DNA from: Thiocapsa sp035467215
Lineage (GTDB): Bacteria > Pseudomonadota > Gammaproteobacteria > Chromatiales > Chromatiaceae
NCBI RefSeq assembly: GCF_035467215.1
Contig: NZ_DATITZ010000100.1
Span: 1-61,240, forward strand
Reading direction: 5' to 3'
Length of the DNA stretch: 61,240 nt
In this document: positions 1 through 8,336 of the stretch, in pieces
How the letters are laid out: each line of letters begins with the position of its first letter
Position numbering within the stretch: the stretch's first letter is position 1
Notes under the pieces: generated by a model
What the model saw: only the letters and a program-made list of their open reading frames with translations
Told to the model about the DNA's origin: nothing
The model's database searches: none
Program-made: the position numbers and the translations under genes

Positions 1-71
1 AAACGCGCGCCTAAGATCGATATATCAAAGCGTTGGGCCGCCCCTTCAGGGCTTAGGATGGGGGTCGTGGT

Positions 72-115
72 CCCGGGGCGTTGCCCCGGGCTCGCGTGGT
101 GAGCCCCGTTGGGGC
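72..115. repeat. Two adjacent GC-rich inverted repeats
   Basis: A perfect hairpin CCCGGGGC-GTT-GCCCCGGG lies at 72-90 and a second, GCCCC-GTT-GGGGC, at about 103-115. No T-run follows either. They lie in the non-coding stretch before the first gene (1-224), where I see no reading frame I would trust. They may be a dispersed intergenic repeat rather than a terminator. Confidence 0.35.
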
Positions 116-224
116 AGCCGGATACCAGCGGGTTCGATTCATGGCCATGGCAGGCTCCGTCCGATGCTGGATCAGGGAGCAGTCTGCGCATGTACACCAC
201 CGCGTTTAAAAGCCGGATTTGAGG

Positions 225-1463
225 TTACGCCTCCGGGCCGAGCGCCGCGGCGATCAGCTCGACGGGGTGCATGACCGCGATGTCCAGCCCGGCCTCGCGA
301 ACGCCTGCGGCCAGGTGCAGGGCGCATCCGGGATTGGTGGTGACGATCACCTCCGGGGTCTCCAGACGCACCGGGGCCAGCAGCTCGGCGAGAAGAGCCT
401 CGGCCATGACAGGGTGCCGGAGCAGGTAGGTTCCGGCGGCACCGCAGCAGCCTTGACCCGGCGGCAACGGCGCCACCGCGAGACCGGGGATGCGCCCGAG
501 CAGCCGATGGACGGCGGCATTGCCGCCGAGCTGGTTGCGATGCGAGCAGGGCTCGTGGATCAAGACGCGACGCCGATCGGGTCGGAGCCGCAGCGCTTTC
601 GGCCACTCGACCCCGTCCAGGAAGGCGCACAGCTCCAGGGTGTCGCGCAGCGCCGGATCCCCTCGAAGCTCGGCCACACAGGCGCTCGCCAGGCCGACGA
701 GCGTGCGCTCGCCGTGCACCCGCACGCAGGCATCGCGCTGTGCATCGGCCTGTGCGGGCAATCCGTTGTGTCTGAGCATGGCGCCGCAGCAGGTGTCGGG
801 CGAGACGATGCGAAAACCCAGATTCAGCCGGGACGCGACCTTCAGGGTTGCCGCGACGGCCCGTCCCTCCGCGGCGGAGCCCATGCAGCCGAGGAAGAGA
901 TCGACGTCCGCCCCTTCCGGGTTGCGCGGGGTGATCGGCCGGGCGACGGCCCCCATCGCGGTCGCCATTCGGTGGTAGGGACGCAGCGCGTGGATGCGGT
1001 CGAGTCCGAGCCGCTCCGCCAGTCGGGCCAGACCGAGGCGGCGGTACAGGCGCGGGACCCGGGCGAATCGGTTCATCAGCCATGCGCTCGACAAGGCGCC
1101 GAGAGCGATCCGCTTGAACGTCCGCCGCGGCGCCGGCAACGCGGCCGTGCGCAGCGCCTTCGCCTGATCGGCGATGCGCCCGTAGGCGACCTCCGAGGGG
1201 CAGGCGCGCTCGCAATTCAGGCAGCCGAGACAGCCGTCGAGATGACCGGCAAGGGTCGGCGTCATCGCCAAGTGGCCGTCCGCCCAGCCTTGGATCAGTG
1301 CGATCCGCCCGCGCGGCGAGTCCGCCTCTTGGCGTGCCAGTTGAAACGTCGGGCAGTGCGGCAGGCACAGCCCGCATTTAACGCACTGATCGGCAAGCTG
1401 CAGCAGTTCACGGATTGCGACGGCCTGCGAAAGGCTGCGTTGGGCTTCGGCCGAGGTCTTCAA
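225..1463 (-). CDS. glcF: Fe-S oxidoreductase, glycolate oxidase iron-sulfur subunit (GlcF-like)
   Basis: This 412-aa protein matches the GlcF/LutA layout: an N-terminal double 4Fe-4S ferredoxin domain followed by two CCG domains. The first cluster ligands are C27, C30, C33 and C37 and the second C78, C81, C84 and C88. CCG motifs are at residues 225-227 and 339-341, with PCSH at 305-308. GlcF passes electrons from glycolate oxidation (GlcD/GlcE) to the respiratory chain, and glycolate is a photorespiratory by-product of RuBisCO. GlcD and GlcE are not in the window, since the upstream neighbour is divergent, so a different partner dehydrogenase is possible. The length matches E. coli GlcF (about 407 aa). 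The family is certain; the exact substrate is inferred. Confidence 0.8.
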   Translation of the reverse strand: MKTSAEAQRSLSQAVAIRELLQLADQCVKCGLCLPHCPTFQLARQEADSPRGRIALIQGWADGHLAMTPTLAGHLDGCLGCLNCERACPSEVAYGRIADQAKALRTAALPAPRRTFKRIALGALSSAWLMNRFARVPRLYRRLGLARLAERLGLDRIHALRPYHRMATAMGAVARPITPRNPEGADVDLFLGCMGSAAEGRAVAATLKVASRLNLGFRIVSPDTCCGAMLRHNGLPAQADAQRDACVRVHGERTLVGLASACVAELRGDPALRDTLELCAFLDGVEWPKALRLRPDRRRVLIHEPCSHRNQLGGNAAVHRLLGRIPGLAVAPLPPGQGCCGAAGTYLLRHPVMAEALLAELLAPVRLETPEVIVTTNPGCALHLAAGVREAGLDIAVMHPVELIAAALGPEA

Positions 1464-1624
1464 TCGCGGGGGGTCGTCCAGTGGCTGGGTCGGTTCGTTC
1501 GGAGTGCGTCCATGCCGGCGAGCCTGTTGCCTAGGACGTGGGAACGTGGGTGGCGCTCGGTCGCTGCGGACCTTGATTATGTTACCCTCCTAGGGTCGCC
1601 TTGCGGGCAATTCAGGTCATTAAG

Positions 1625-1936
1625 ATGTCGTACTACCGCTACCATGTCTTCTTCTGCACCAACCAGCGTGAGGACGGCAGCCAATGCTGCAACCAGTGCG
1701 GGGCTGCTGCGATGCGGGATTTTCTCAAGCGTCGCACCAAGGAGCTGGGTCTGACGGGGCGTGGCGGGGTGCGCATCAATACCGCCGGTTGTCTCGACCG
1801 TTGCGCGGAAGGACCCGTGATCGTGGTCTATCCGGAGGACACCTGGTACACCTACGTCGACAGCGAGGATCTGGAGGAGATCCTGCAGGAGCATCTGATC
1901 GGCGGGCGGGTCGTGGATCGGCTGCGGTTACCCTAA
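1625..1936 (+). CDS. Thioredoxin-like 2Fe-2S ferredoxin
   Basis: A 103-aa protein starting MSYYRYHVFFC. Cysteines at 11, 21, 22, 25, 56 and 60 fit the thioredoxin-fold 2Fe-2S ferredoxins (Shethna / Aquifex Fd4 type), in which C11, one of C21/C22, C56 and C60 would bind the cluster. The ATG at 1625 is preferred over one 24 bases upstream because family members begin just before the first cysteine. It is transcribed divergently from the GlcF-like gene. Its stop codon TAA (1934-1936) is the first three bases of an intergenic hairpin element. Its electron-transfer partner cannot be told from the sequence. Confidence 0.82.
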   Translation: MSYYRYHVFFCTNQREDGSQCCNQCGAAAMRDFLKRRTKELGLTGRGGVRINTAGCLDRCAEGPVIVVYPEDTWYTYVDSEDLEEILQEHLIGGRVVDRLRLP

Positions 1937-2018
1937 ACCGCGCTGGTTCCAACGCTCGTCAAATCTCCCGGGGCCGATCCCATCCGGAAACATCGCATAC
2001 CGCGCCGGGCGCGGTTTA
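1934..2018 (-). repeat. Hairpin-ended intergenic element, class A (copy E1)
   Basis: An 85-bp element bounded by TAAACCGCG and CGCGGTTTA. Read on the minus strand, its interior matches the class A core (GGTATGCGATGTTT followed by GGATGGGATCGGCCCCGG). The left end provides the ferredoxin stop codon. The element is flanked by the 7-bp direct repeat GGTTACC (1926-1932 and 2020-2026), a possible target-site duplication. Confidence 0.85.
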
Positions 2019-2053
2019 AGGTTACCGGCCTGAATCGCGGCTTAAATTTCGGG

Positions 2054-2082
2054 TTGCGTGCGACGATTTCGTCACGTAGACT
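2054..2082 (+). promoter_or_regulatory. Candidate sigma-70 promoter for rplM-rpsI
   Basis: TTGCGT (2054-2059), a 17-base spacer and TAGACT (2077-2082). It would give a leader of about 130 bases before rplM, long enough to hold a ribosomal-protein leader structure, although I recognise no known motif. Confidence 0.4.
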
Positions 2083-2217
2083 TCGCGGTCTTTCTCGACA
2101 CAGAAAACGAAATCGACGGCCCGCGCGCGACTCGTCACTCGACCCGTACCGGCTTAATGCCGCAACAATCGGTTCGATGTCGGGACAACGCGAGCACGGC
2201 ATCCCGGAGCGAAGGAC

Positions 2218-2655
2218 ATGACGACGACAGTGAGTGCAAAACCGGCGGAAGTCCGCCGTGCCTGGTATCTGGTCGATGCCGACGGCAAGACCCTCGGGCG
2301 GCTCGCGAGCGAGTTGGCCCTTCGCCTGCGTGGCAAGCACAAGCCGCAGTACACCCCCCATGTCGACACCGGCGACTATATGGTCGTCATCAATGCCGAG
2401 AAGGTGCGGGTAACCGGGAACAAGCGCGAAGACAAGATGTACTATCGCCACACCGGCTACGTCGGCAATCTCAAGTCGACGAATCTCGCCAAGCTGCTCG
2501 ACTCCAAACCCGAGCGCGCCATCGAGATCGCCGTGAAGGGGATGCTGCCGCGCGGACCGCTCGGACGGGCTATGTTCAGGAAGCTGCGTGTCTACGCCGG
2601 ACCGGAGCACGGTCATCAGGCGCAACAGCCGCAAGTCCTTGAGCTCAACGTTTAG
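2218..2655 (+). CDS. rplM: 50S ribosomal protein L13
   Basis: The 145-aa product is full-length uL13 (E. coli 142 aa). It has the typical RAWYLVDADGKTLGRLAS start, the GKHKPQYTPHVDTGD segment and the MLPRGPLGR motif. It is an early-assembling large-subunit protein that binds 23S rRNA. The start is supported by AAGGA six bases upstream. It is followed after 11 bases by rpsI, the conserved rplM-rpsI operon of nearly all bacteria. In E. coli L13 represses translation of its own mRNA; the long leader here would allow similar control, but this is inference. Confidence 0.98.
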   Translation: MTTTVSAKPAEVRRAWYLVDADGKTLGRLASELALRLRGKHKPQYTPHVDTGDYMVVINAEKVRVTGNKREDKMYYRHTGYVGNLKSTNLAKLLDSKPERAIEIAVKGMLPRGPLGRAMFRKLRVYAGPEHGHQAQQPQVLELNV

Positions 2656-2666
2656 GAATCAGACGC

Positions 2667-3056
2667 ATGTCCGAGAGACAACACGCCATCGGTCGACGCA
2701 AGACCTCCGCCGCCCGGGTCTTCCTGACCCTCGGGTCCGGCAACATCACGGTCAACGATCGCCCGCTTGATCAATTCTTCGGCCGCGAGACGGCTCGGAT
2801 GGTCGTGCGTCAGCCGCTCGAGACCGCCGGGTTGCTCGATCGCGTCGACATCAAAGCGACCGTTGCCGGCGGCGGCAACACGGGGCAGGCCGGCGCAATT
2901 CGCCATGGCATCGCCCGGGCGCTGGTGCTGTTCGACGAGAACCTCCGTTCGCCGATGCGACGCGCTGGTTTCCTGACCCGCGACGCCCGCGAGGTCGAGC
3001 GTAAGAAGGTTGGTCTCCACAAGGCCCGCAAGCGTCCTCAGTTCTCGAAGCGTTAA
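2667..3056 (+). CDS. rpsI: 30S ribosomal protein S9
   Basis: The 129-aa product is a complete uS9. It has the QHAIGRRKTSAARV start, the central GGGNTGQAGAIRHGIARAL segment, and the conserved basic C-terminal tail ending in SKR, which reaches the P-site tRNA anticodon in the 30S subunit. It is the second gene of the rplM-rpsI operon, 11 bases after L13, with GGAATCAG-type spacing before the start. A tRNA-Gln gene follows 160 bases later. No clear intrinsic terminator is visible between them. Confidence 0.98.
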   Translation: MSERQHAIGRRKTSAARVFLTLGSGNITVNDRPLDQFFGRETARMVVRQPLETAGLLDRVDIKATVAGGGNTGQAGAIRHGIARALVLFDENLRSPMRRAGFLTRDAREVERKKVGLHKARKRPQFSKR

Positions 3057-3216
3057 CAGCTCGACCGCGACACCTCGACTGCGGAGCGATCGCTCCCGAT
3101 TGCAGGCTCGGCACTCCCGAGTCCACTTTCGCGGGTACTGCAATCGGAGCGCGCTCTCGTCGCGGCCTGGTCGCCCGGCATCATCCCTCCTCGATGCCGG
3201 CAGCACGATCCAAATT

Positions 3217-3290
3217 TGGGGGATCGTCTAGTGGTAGGACAGCGGACTCTGACTCCGTCAACCTAGGTTCGAATCCTAGTCCCCCAGCCA
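3217..3290 (+). tRNA. tRNA-Gln (CTG anticodon)
   Basis: A complete cloverleaf of 74 bases including an encoded CCA. The acceptor stem TGGGGGA pairs with TCCCCCA, the D-arm contains TAGTGGTAGG, and the anticodon loop CTCTGAC gives CTG, which reads CAG (Gln). The T-arm is CTAGGTTCGAATCCTAG and the discriminator base is G, as in E. coli tRNA-Gln. It lies alone between rpsI and the porin gene. Confidence 0.96.
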
Positions 3291-3700
3291 CATCCTGAGC
3301 GAATTCGTCTTTCAGCCGGCATCCGTCTCCTGCGCTGCCGGTCCGTTCCCGTCTAACCTCGTCTAACCTGGCGCTGTACACCCTGCGCGACACCCTGCCG
3401 ATGTGGCATCGACGTCAGCCCCGCCTTTTCGGCGAGGCGTCCCCGGCGGTCTCGGCGAGAATCGGGTGTGGTGCTTTTTCGGTTCGTTTTCCGCCGCCTG
3501 ATACATCGGTTTGTCTCGCCGTGCTCGAGGTCGGCGGTCGAGCGGAATCGCTTGTTCAGTCTGGTGTCTTCGCCCGTAAAGCAGGCATCTTCGCTGGCCT
3601 GTCCCGCCTTCGGGTCTCAAGGGGCGGGCGCCTGTTTCGGCTTGCTCCGATGCTAAAAAGCAACACATCGTGGGTGTGTGTCTTTTTTTGCCCCACTCTG
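3291..3700. other. Non-coding stretch between tRNA-Gln and porin promoter
   Basis: About 400 bases without a convincing gene. An open frame running into the porin exists (from 3401), but its translation is low in complexity and unlike any porin N-terminus, so the porin start is set at 3800. Near the end is a T-rich stretch (3681-3690). I see no conserved RNA motif. Confidence 0.5.
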
Positions 3701-3729
3701 TTGCAAAACACTCCGCCTTCCACTATAGT
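3701..3729 (+). promoter_or_regulatory. Strong sigma-70 promoter of the porin gene
   Basis: TTGCAA (3701-3706), an exact 17-base spacer and TATAGT (3724-3729). It predicts a transcript starting near 3736 with a leader of about 65 bases. That leader includes a small inverted repeat (ACGCAA...TTGCGT, about 3734-3753) and ends in GGAGAAGAG before the start. Confidence 0.75.
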
Positions 3730-3799
3730 TCAGTACGCAAAGCATGATTGCGTTGGTTTCTGCAGTCTACCTGACAAATTCACAACAGCGGAGAAGAGT

Positions 3800-5164
3800 A
3801 TGAACAAGAAGATCCTGAGCCTCGCGGTCGCTGCCGCGCTGGTCGCCCCGGGCGCCGCGATGGCCGAAGCTATCCTGTACGGCAAGCTGAACGTTTCCCT
3901 CGACTATGCGAACGTCAAGAACGTCGTCCTTCCGGAATACGGTTTCGCGACGGATGCCAACGGCGACGTCATTCTCGACACCAACGGTAACCCGACCCTG
4001 GTGCGGACTGAACCCGGCGTGGACTTCGACGGATGGGGAATGTCCAGCAACGGCTACATCCCCGGTGAGGGCCGTGCAAGCCGAATCGGCGTCAAGGGTT
4101 CCGAGGATCTGGGCAACGGTCTCAAGGCGATCTATCAGGTCGAGCTCGGCATCAACCTGAACGACACCAACAACAACGTCCTGAGCAACAGCGACTCGAT
4201 CACCTATCGGAATACGTTCGTCGGTCTCGCCGGCGACTGGGGCACCGCCCTGCTCGGCCGTCACGACACCCCGATGAAGATCTCGACCGGCAAGCTCGAC
4301 CTCTTCTCCGACACCATGGGTGACTACAACGGCACGGTCGGTTTCCGCGATCTGCGTGCAGACAACGTCGTTGCCTATATCAGCCCGAGCCTGGCTGGCT
4401 TCCAGTTGATGGGTGCCATCATTCCGGCCGGCGGCGCGACGGGCGGTGGACAGGGGCTGAACCTCAACGAAGACAGCCTTGCGGGTGCCTACTCCCTCGC
4501 GGGTATCTACAGCAACGGTCCTTTCTACGGGTCCGTCGCCTACGAGTCGCTCGGCAATCAGCATTTCAATACCCAGGTCGCCAGCCTCGCCGGCAACAAC
4601 TGCCCGGTCGAGACACCTAATGTCGCTAACCGCGACCCGAGCGATCCCTTTACCTCGACCTGTGCCTACACGGATGACGATTCCACGGCTTGGCGGCTTG
4701 GTCTTGGCCTGCTCGATTGGAACGGCTTTAGCCTGACCGGTATCTACGAGAAGCGCGACAACGAGTTCCCGAGCGGCCGGTATGCGGCGTTCACCAACCC
4801 GGCCGACGGGAGCTTCAATACCTTCTTCCCGGGTGGTCCCGACGAGGTCGAGCTCTGGCAGATCCAGGCGGGCTATGCCTTCGGCAACAGCATGGTCAAG
4901 GCGATGTATGGTCAGGCTGACTACAGCAGCGACTACGAGTTTGGACCCAGTGCCGTTGCTGCGGCCGGTGGCGATCTCGCAGGAAAGATCGCGAGCGACT
5001 TGTACAGCAACCAGATCGAGACCTGGAGCATCGGCTTCGATCACAACCTGAGCAAGCGTACCAAGGCCTACGCGCTGTACACCGCCGTGGATGCCGACTC
5101 CAAGGACACCATCTCCGCTACGCAATGGGACGGCTTCTCGGTCGGCATGATGCACAGCTTCTAA
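3800..5164 (+). CDS. Outer-membrane porin, Gram-negative trimeric type
   Basis: This 454-aa protein has a cleavable signal peptide (MNKKILSLAVAAALVAPGAAMA, cleaved before EAILYGKLNVS). It then has alternating beta-strands typical of 16-stranded general porins: YGKLNVSLDYA, the SRIGVKGSEDLGNGLKAIYQVE segment, TYRNTFVGLAGDWGTALLGRHDTPMK, and a C-terminal strand ending in Phe (VGMMHSF) as the BAM complex requires. The start at 3800 follows GGAGAAGAG. It is monocistronic, with its own promoter and a strong terminator. Codon use is clean, as expected for an abundant protein. An insert near residues 30-60 (DANGDVILDTNGNP) looks like an acidic, Ca-binding-like loop. Solute specificity cannot be assigned. 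Confidence 0.93.
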   Translation: MNKKILSLAVAAALVAPGAAMAEAILYGKLNVSLDYANVKNVVLPEYGFATDANGDVILDTNGNPTLVRTEPGVDFDGWGMSSNGYIPGEGRASRIGVKGSEDLGNGLKAIYQVELGINLNDTNNNVLSNSDSITYRNTFVGLAGDWGTALLGRHDTPMKISTGKLDLFSDTMGDYNGTVGFRDLRADNVVAYISPSLAGFQLMGAIIPAGGATGGGQGLNLNEDSLAGAYSLAGIYSNGPFYGSVAYESLGNQHFNTQVASLAGNNCPVETPNVANRDPSDPFTSTCAYTDDDSTAWRLGLGLLDWNGFSLTGIYEKRDNEFPSGRYAAFTNPADGSFNTFFPGGPDEVELWQIQAGYAFGNSMVKAMYGQADYSSDYEFGPSAVAAAGGDLAGKIASDLYSNQIETWSIGFDHNLSKRTKAYALYTAVDADSKDTISATQWDGFSVGMMHSF

Positions 5165-5194
5165 GCCAAGCTTAGATCCGGCATGGAACGCATG

Positions 5195-5219
5195 ACGGGG
5201 CCTTCGGGCCCCGTTTTTT
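5195..5219 (+). terminator. Rho-independent terminator of the porin gene
   Basis: An 8-bp stem ACGGGGCC / GGCCCCGT closed by a TTCG tetraloop and followed by a run of six T. It sits 31 bases after the porin stop codon. Confidence 0.92.
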
Positions 5220-5225
5220 GTTGCT

Positions 5226-5309
5226 TAAACCGCGTCCGGAGCGGCATGCGTCGTTTTCATCGTGCGTCTGGCTTCGGAGATATCCTCGATCTCAGTGACA
5301 CGCGGTTTA
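5226..5309 (+). repeat. Hairpin-ended intergenic element, class A-like (copy E2)
   Basis: An 84-bp element from TAAACCGCG to CGCGGTTTA with a diverged class A interior (CCGGAGCGGCATGCG near the left end). It is followed by an AT-rich tail (5310-5327) resembling the linker of the paired copies. It lies just after the porin terminator. Confidence 0.8.
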
Positions 5310-5520
5310 GAATTTAATATTTTTTAGGCCGACTTCAGATTTCGTTGGCGCGCCATCGCGGTCGCCTCTCCTCTTGTTGACTCCGAGATACGCCCCCCGG
5401 CGTGATTCCTCGATGAAACCGCGTTCAGGGCAAGATCCTGAGCTCCGGGCGGGTTCAGCGTTGAATGCACCGCCGAAACTCGTCACAAGCGCGATTTAAA
5501 GTTCCTATTTCTCAACATCC
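5310..5520. other. Non-coding spacer between elements E2 and E3
   Basis: About 210 bases with no credible gene or RNA. A stray CGCGATTTAAAG near 5490 and GAAACCGCGTTC near 5415 look like decayed element ends, so the whole 5226-5605 stretch may be a nest of degraded copies. Confidence 0.4.
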
Positions 5521-5605
5521 TAAACCGCGTCAGCTCAGACGCTCAAGGATCCGACCGAGGCCGGCCCAATCCAAAAACTCTTCATGCCGCTCCGGACGCG
5601 GTCTA
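5521..5605 (-). repeat. Hairpin-ended intergenic element, class A (copy E3)
   Basis: An 85-bp element from TAAACCGCG to CGCGGTCTA, with the class A interior on the minus strand. The variant right end GTCTA contributes the TAG stop codon of rpiA (5603-5605, minus strand). Confidence 0.82.
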
Positions 5606-6262
5606 GGCCCGCAACGTCTTGGGCCCATCCGGGGTTCCCAGGATCAACACATCCGCCGGGCGCAGCGCAAAAATGCCGACGGTGACCACGCCCGCGATAT
5701 TGTTGATCTGTTGCTCCAGCTTGGCGGGCTCCATGATCTCCAGATGCTGCACGTCGAGGATCAGGTTGCCGTTGTCGGTCACGAATCCGTCACGCCAGAC
5801 CGGGGTGCCGCCCAATTGGACCAGCTCGCGCGCGACATAGCTGCGCGCCATCGGAATCACCTCGACAGGCAGCGGGAAGGCGCCCAAGACCCTCACCAGC
5901 TTGCTCTCGTCGGCGATGCAGACGAACTGCCGGCTTGCCGCCGCGACGATCTTCTCCCGAGTGAGCGCACCGCCGCCGCCCTTGATCAACTGGAGCTGCG
6001 CGTTGGACTCGTCGGCGCCATCCACGTAGAGCGAAAGCTCGCCGACGGCATTGAGGTCGTAGACCGGGATCCCGTGCGCCTTGAGTCGCTCGGTCGAGGC
6101 GACCGAGCTGGATACCGCGCCCTCGATCCGTCCCTTGATGCCGGCGAGCGCATCGATGAAATGATTCACGGTCGAGCCCGTGCCGACCCCGATGATGCCC
6201 TCCTCGACATACGCAAGCGCCGCCTCGGCGGCCTGTTTTTTCATGGCGTCTTGTGTGTTCAT
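5603..6262 (-). CDS. rpiA: Ribose-5-phosphate isomerase A
   Basis: The 219-aa product is a full-length RpiA (E. coli 219 aa). It interconverts ribose 5-phosphate and ribulose 5-phosphate in the pentose phosphate and Calvin cycles. Diagnostic motifs are GTGST (27-31, phosphate binding), DGADE (81-85, catalytic Asp), and KGGGGA (94-99) followed by the catalytic Glu at 103. GGAGGA eight bases upstream supports the start. The gene stands alone between hairpin elements, and its TAG stop falls inside element E3. In an autotroph it would serve RuBP regeneration. Regulation is not visible. Confidence 0.97.
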   Translation of the reverse strand: MNTQDAMKKQAAEAALAYVEEGIIGVGTGSTVNHFIDALAGIKGRIEGAVSSSVASTERLKAHGIPVYDLNAVGELSLYVDGADESNAQLQLIKGGGGALTREKIVAAASRQFVCIADESKLVRVLGAFPLPVEVIPMARSYVARELVQLGGTPVWRDGFVTDNGNLILDVQHLEIMEPAKLEQQINNIAGVVTVGIFALRPADVLILGTPDGPKTLRA

Positions 6263-6296
6263 GTGTCCTCCGGTGTGTTGGTCGAGTGTGAGGCGT

Positions 6297-6487
6297 TAAA
6301 CCGCGCTCGGAGCGATATGCGATGTTCTTGGATGGGATCGGCCCCGGCAGACTTGACGACCGCCGGAGTCTGCGCGGTTTAAGATATTAAAAAATAGATC
6401 ATTTTAAACCGCGTCCCCGCTAAGGGCCGTGGATGCATCAATCGTCGAACTCACTGGAAATGAGCATCTCCCTCTGGACGCGGTTTA
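6297..6487 (+). repeat. Compound hairpin element: class A (E4) + 23-bp AT linker + class B (E5)
   Basis: Class A spans 6297-6381 (85 bp) and class B 6405-6487 (83 bp), each bounded by TAAACCGCG and CGCGGTTTA. The 23-bp linker (6382-6404) begins AGATATTAAAAAA and ends ATCATTT. The same order and the same linker length recur at 11951-12143 and, inverted, at 36947-37134, where the linker is base-for-base identical. It lies upstream of rpiA and ilvA. Confidence 0.88.
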
Positions 6488-6717
6488 GCTTCTTGCCGCC
6501 AGCTCAGCGCCAACGATTGATTGTGCCCCGCGCGGATCGGCCCAACCTGCTCTTTTCTAGGTCCGGCGGTATCATACCAGAGCCCAGAAACCCCACGGAT
6601 CCGTCCGGAGTCACACCGTGCCGAGAGTGAGATGCTTCGTTTCGAGTGCGTCCAATGCCAAATGTCCGTCCGGCACTCGGCGAAGAGACGGCTTCAGAGC
6701 CCGTATTCTTGACACTC
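6488..6717. other. Non-coding spacer before ilvA
   Basis: About 230 bases between two hairpin elements. Short open frames exist but none has a plausible start or coding character. I see no promoter strong enough to name, although ilvA must be transcribed through or from this region. Confidence 0.4.
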
Positions 6718-6802
6718 TAAACCGCGTCAGCTCCGACGCTTCTTCATTCAGTCGACACGGATCCAATCCAAGAACAATGCATATCACACCGGACGCGGTT
6801 TA
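6718..6802 (-). repeat. Hairpin-ended intergenic element, class A (copy E6)
   Basis: An 85-bp element with the class A interior on the minus strand. Its right end CGCGGTTTA finishes two bases before the ilvA start codon, so the ribosome-binding region of ilvA lies inside the element. Confidence 0.85.
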
Positions 6803-6803
6803 G

Positions 6804-8336
6804 ATGCCCGACGCCTATATCGAACGGATCCTGCGTGCTCGCGTCTACGACGTGGCGCAAGAAACTCCGCTGACCCATGCGCCGCAGCTCTCCTCGCGGC
6901 TTGAGAACGCGGTCTTTCTCAAGCGCGAGGACTTGCAGCCGGTGTTCTCGTTCAAGCTGCGCGGAGCCTACAACAAGCTGATCCATCTGGATCCGGAGGT
7001 GCGTGCGCGCGGCGTGATCGCGGCCAGCGCGGGAAATCATGCACAGGGCGTTGCGCTCGGTGCCGCCAAGCTCGGGGTGCCGGCGATCATCGTCATGCCG
7101 CGGACCACGCCTGCGATCAAGGTGCGGGCGGTGCGTCGTCTCGGTGGTAAGGCCGTCCTGCATGGCGACTCCTACGACGAGGCCTTCGCCCATGCGATGA
7201 CCTTGGTCGCGGAGAAAGGGCTGACCTTTCTACACCCCTTCGATGACCCCGACGTGATCGCCGGTCAAGGGACGATCGGGATGGAGATCCTGCGGCAGCA
7301 TCCGGTCCCGCCCTATGCGATCTTCGTCCCGGTGGGCGGCGGCGGATTGATCGCCGGTGTTGCGGCCTACGTCAAATGGTTGATGCCGGAGGTGCGCATC
7401 ATCGGTGTGGAGCCACAGGATGCGCCCACGTTGCATGCAGCGCTGGCCGCGGGACGTCGCGTCGAGTTGGCGCAGGTCGGACTCTTCGCCGACGGTGTGG
7501 CCGTGAAGTTGATCGGCGAGGAGACCTTTCGTATTGCCCGAGAGCGTGTCGACGAGGTCGTTCTCGTGAGCACCGACGAGATCTGCGCCGCGGTCAAAGA
7601 CATCTTCGACGACACCCGCGGGATCGCCGAGCCGGCCGGCGCGCTCGCGGTCGCCGGCATGAAGCGCTATGTCGAGACGCACAAGATCAAGGGCGAACAT
7701 CTGATCGCAATCGAGAGCGGCGCCAACGTGAACTTCGATCGGCTGCGCCATATCGCCGAGCGCGCCGAGCTCGGCGAGCGGCGCGAGGCCTTGCTTGCGG
7801 TCGAGATCCCGGAGCGCCCGGGTAGCTTTCTGGCCTTCTGCCGCGTGATCGGACGGCGTCAGATTACCGAGTTCAACTATCGCTACTCGGATGCGTCACG
7901 CGCGCAGGTCTTCGTCGGCGTGGAGCTGGCGCGCGGGGACGAAGAGCGCGCGGAGCTGATCGGCCGCCTTGTGGAAAAAGGCTTCGGCGTGCTCGACATG
8001 ACCGAGAACGAGACGGCAAAGCTGCATATCCGCTACATGGTGGGCGGGCATGCCGAAGGGATCGAGCGCGAGACGCTGGTGCGCTTCGAGTTCCCCGAGC
8101 GCCCGGGCGCGCTGCTGGATTTTCTCTCGGCCCTGGGGAAGCGTTGGAACATCACCCTGTTTCATTACCGCAACCACGGCGCGGCCTACGGTCGGGTCCT
8201 GATGGGCGCCCAGATTCCGCCGGACGAAGCGGATGCCTTTCGTGAGGCGCTCGATACCTTGGGTTATCAGTACTGGGAAGAGACCGAAAATCCGGCGTAT
8301 CGGCTCTTTGCCGGATCTAAACCGCGCTCCGGGTGA
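6804..8336 (+). CDS. ilvA: Threonine ammonia-lyase, biosynthetic (threonine deaminase)
   Basis: This 510-aa protein converts threonine to 2-oxobutyrate, the first step of isoleucine synthesis. The PLP lysine is K51 in SFKLRGAYNK, SAGNHAQG is at 75-82 and the phosphate-binding GGGG at 178-181. Two ACT-like regulatory domains occupy about 335-410 and 430-505, matching the E. coli form inhibited by isoleucine. The start is forced: an in-frame TAG lies immediately upstream, and the bases before ATG are the end of hairpin element E6 with no Shine-Dalgarno, so initiation may be weak or leaderless. The last five residues (KPRSG) are encoded by the edge of element E7, which moves the stop codon into the repeat. 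It stands alone, away from other ilv genes. Confidence 0.97.
   Translation: MPDAYIERILRARVYDVAQETPLTHAPQLSSRLENAVFLKREDLQPVFSFKLRGAYNKLIHLDPEVRARGVIAASAGNHAQGVALGAAKLGVPAIIVMPRTTPAIKVRAVRRLGGKAVLHGDSYDEAFAHAMTLVAEKGLTFLHPFDDPDVIAGQGTIGMEILRQHPVPPYAIFVPVGGGGLIAGVAAYVKWLMPEVRIIGVEPQDAPTLHAALAAGRRVELAQVGLFADGVAVKLIGEETFRIARERVDEVVLVSTDEICAAVKDIFDDTRGIAEPAGALAVAGMKRYVETHKIKGEHLIAIESGANVNFDRLRHIAERAELGERREALLAVEIPERPGSFLAFCRVIGRRQITEFNYRYSDASRAQVFVGVELARGDEERAELIGRLVEKGFGVLDMTENETAKLHIRYMVGGHAEGIERETLVRFEFPERPGALLDFLSALGKRWNITLFHYRNHGAAYGRVLMGAQIPPDEADAFREALDTLGYQYWEETENPAYRLFAGSKPRSG

Noticed and set aside
195..215. A further hairpin-element end (ACCGCGTTTAAA) beside glcF
   Set aside because: It lacks one G of the consensus and has no matching partner at about 85 bases, so chance similarity cannot be excluded.
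219..1754. A 511-codon open frame on the plus strand opposite glcF
   Set aside because: It is a GC-driven shadow of the GlcF-like gene, whose cluster motifs on the minus strand are clear. The translation has no recognisable domain.
5226..6802. Hairpin elements as ordinary Rho-independent terminators
   Set aside because: Most copies lack a T-run after the stem, have long interiors, and some lie upstream of genes. Only the E12 copy, with its T-rich linker, is a fair terminator candidate.
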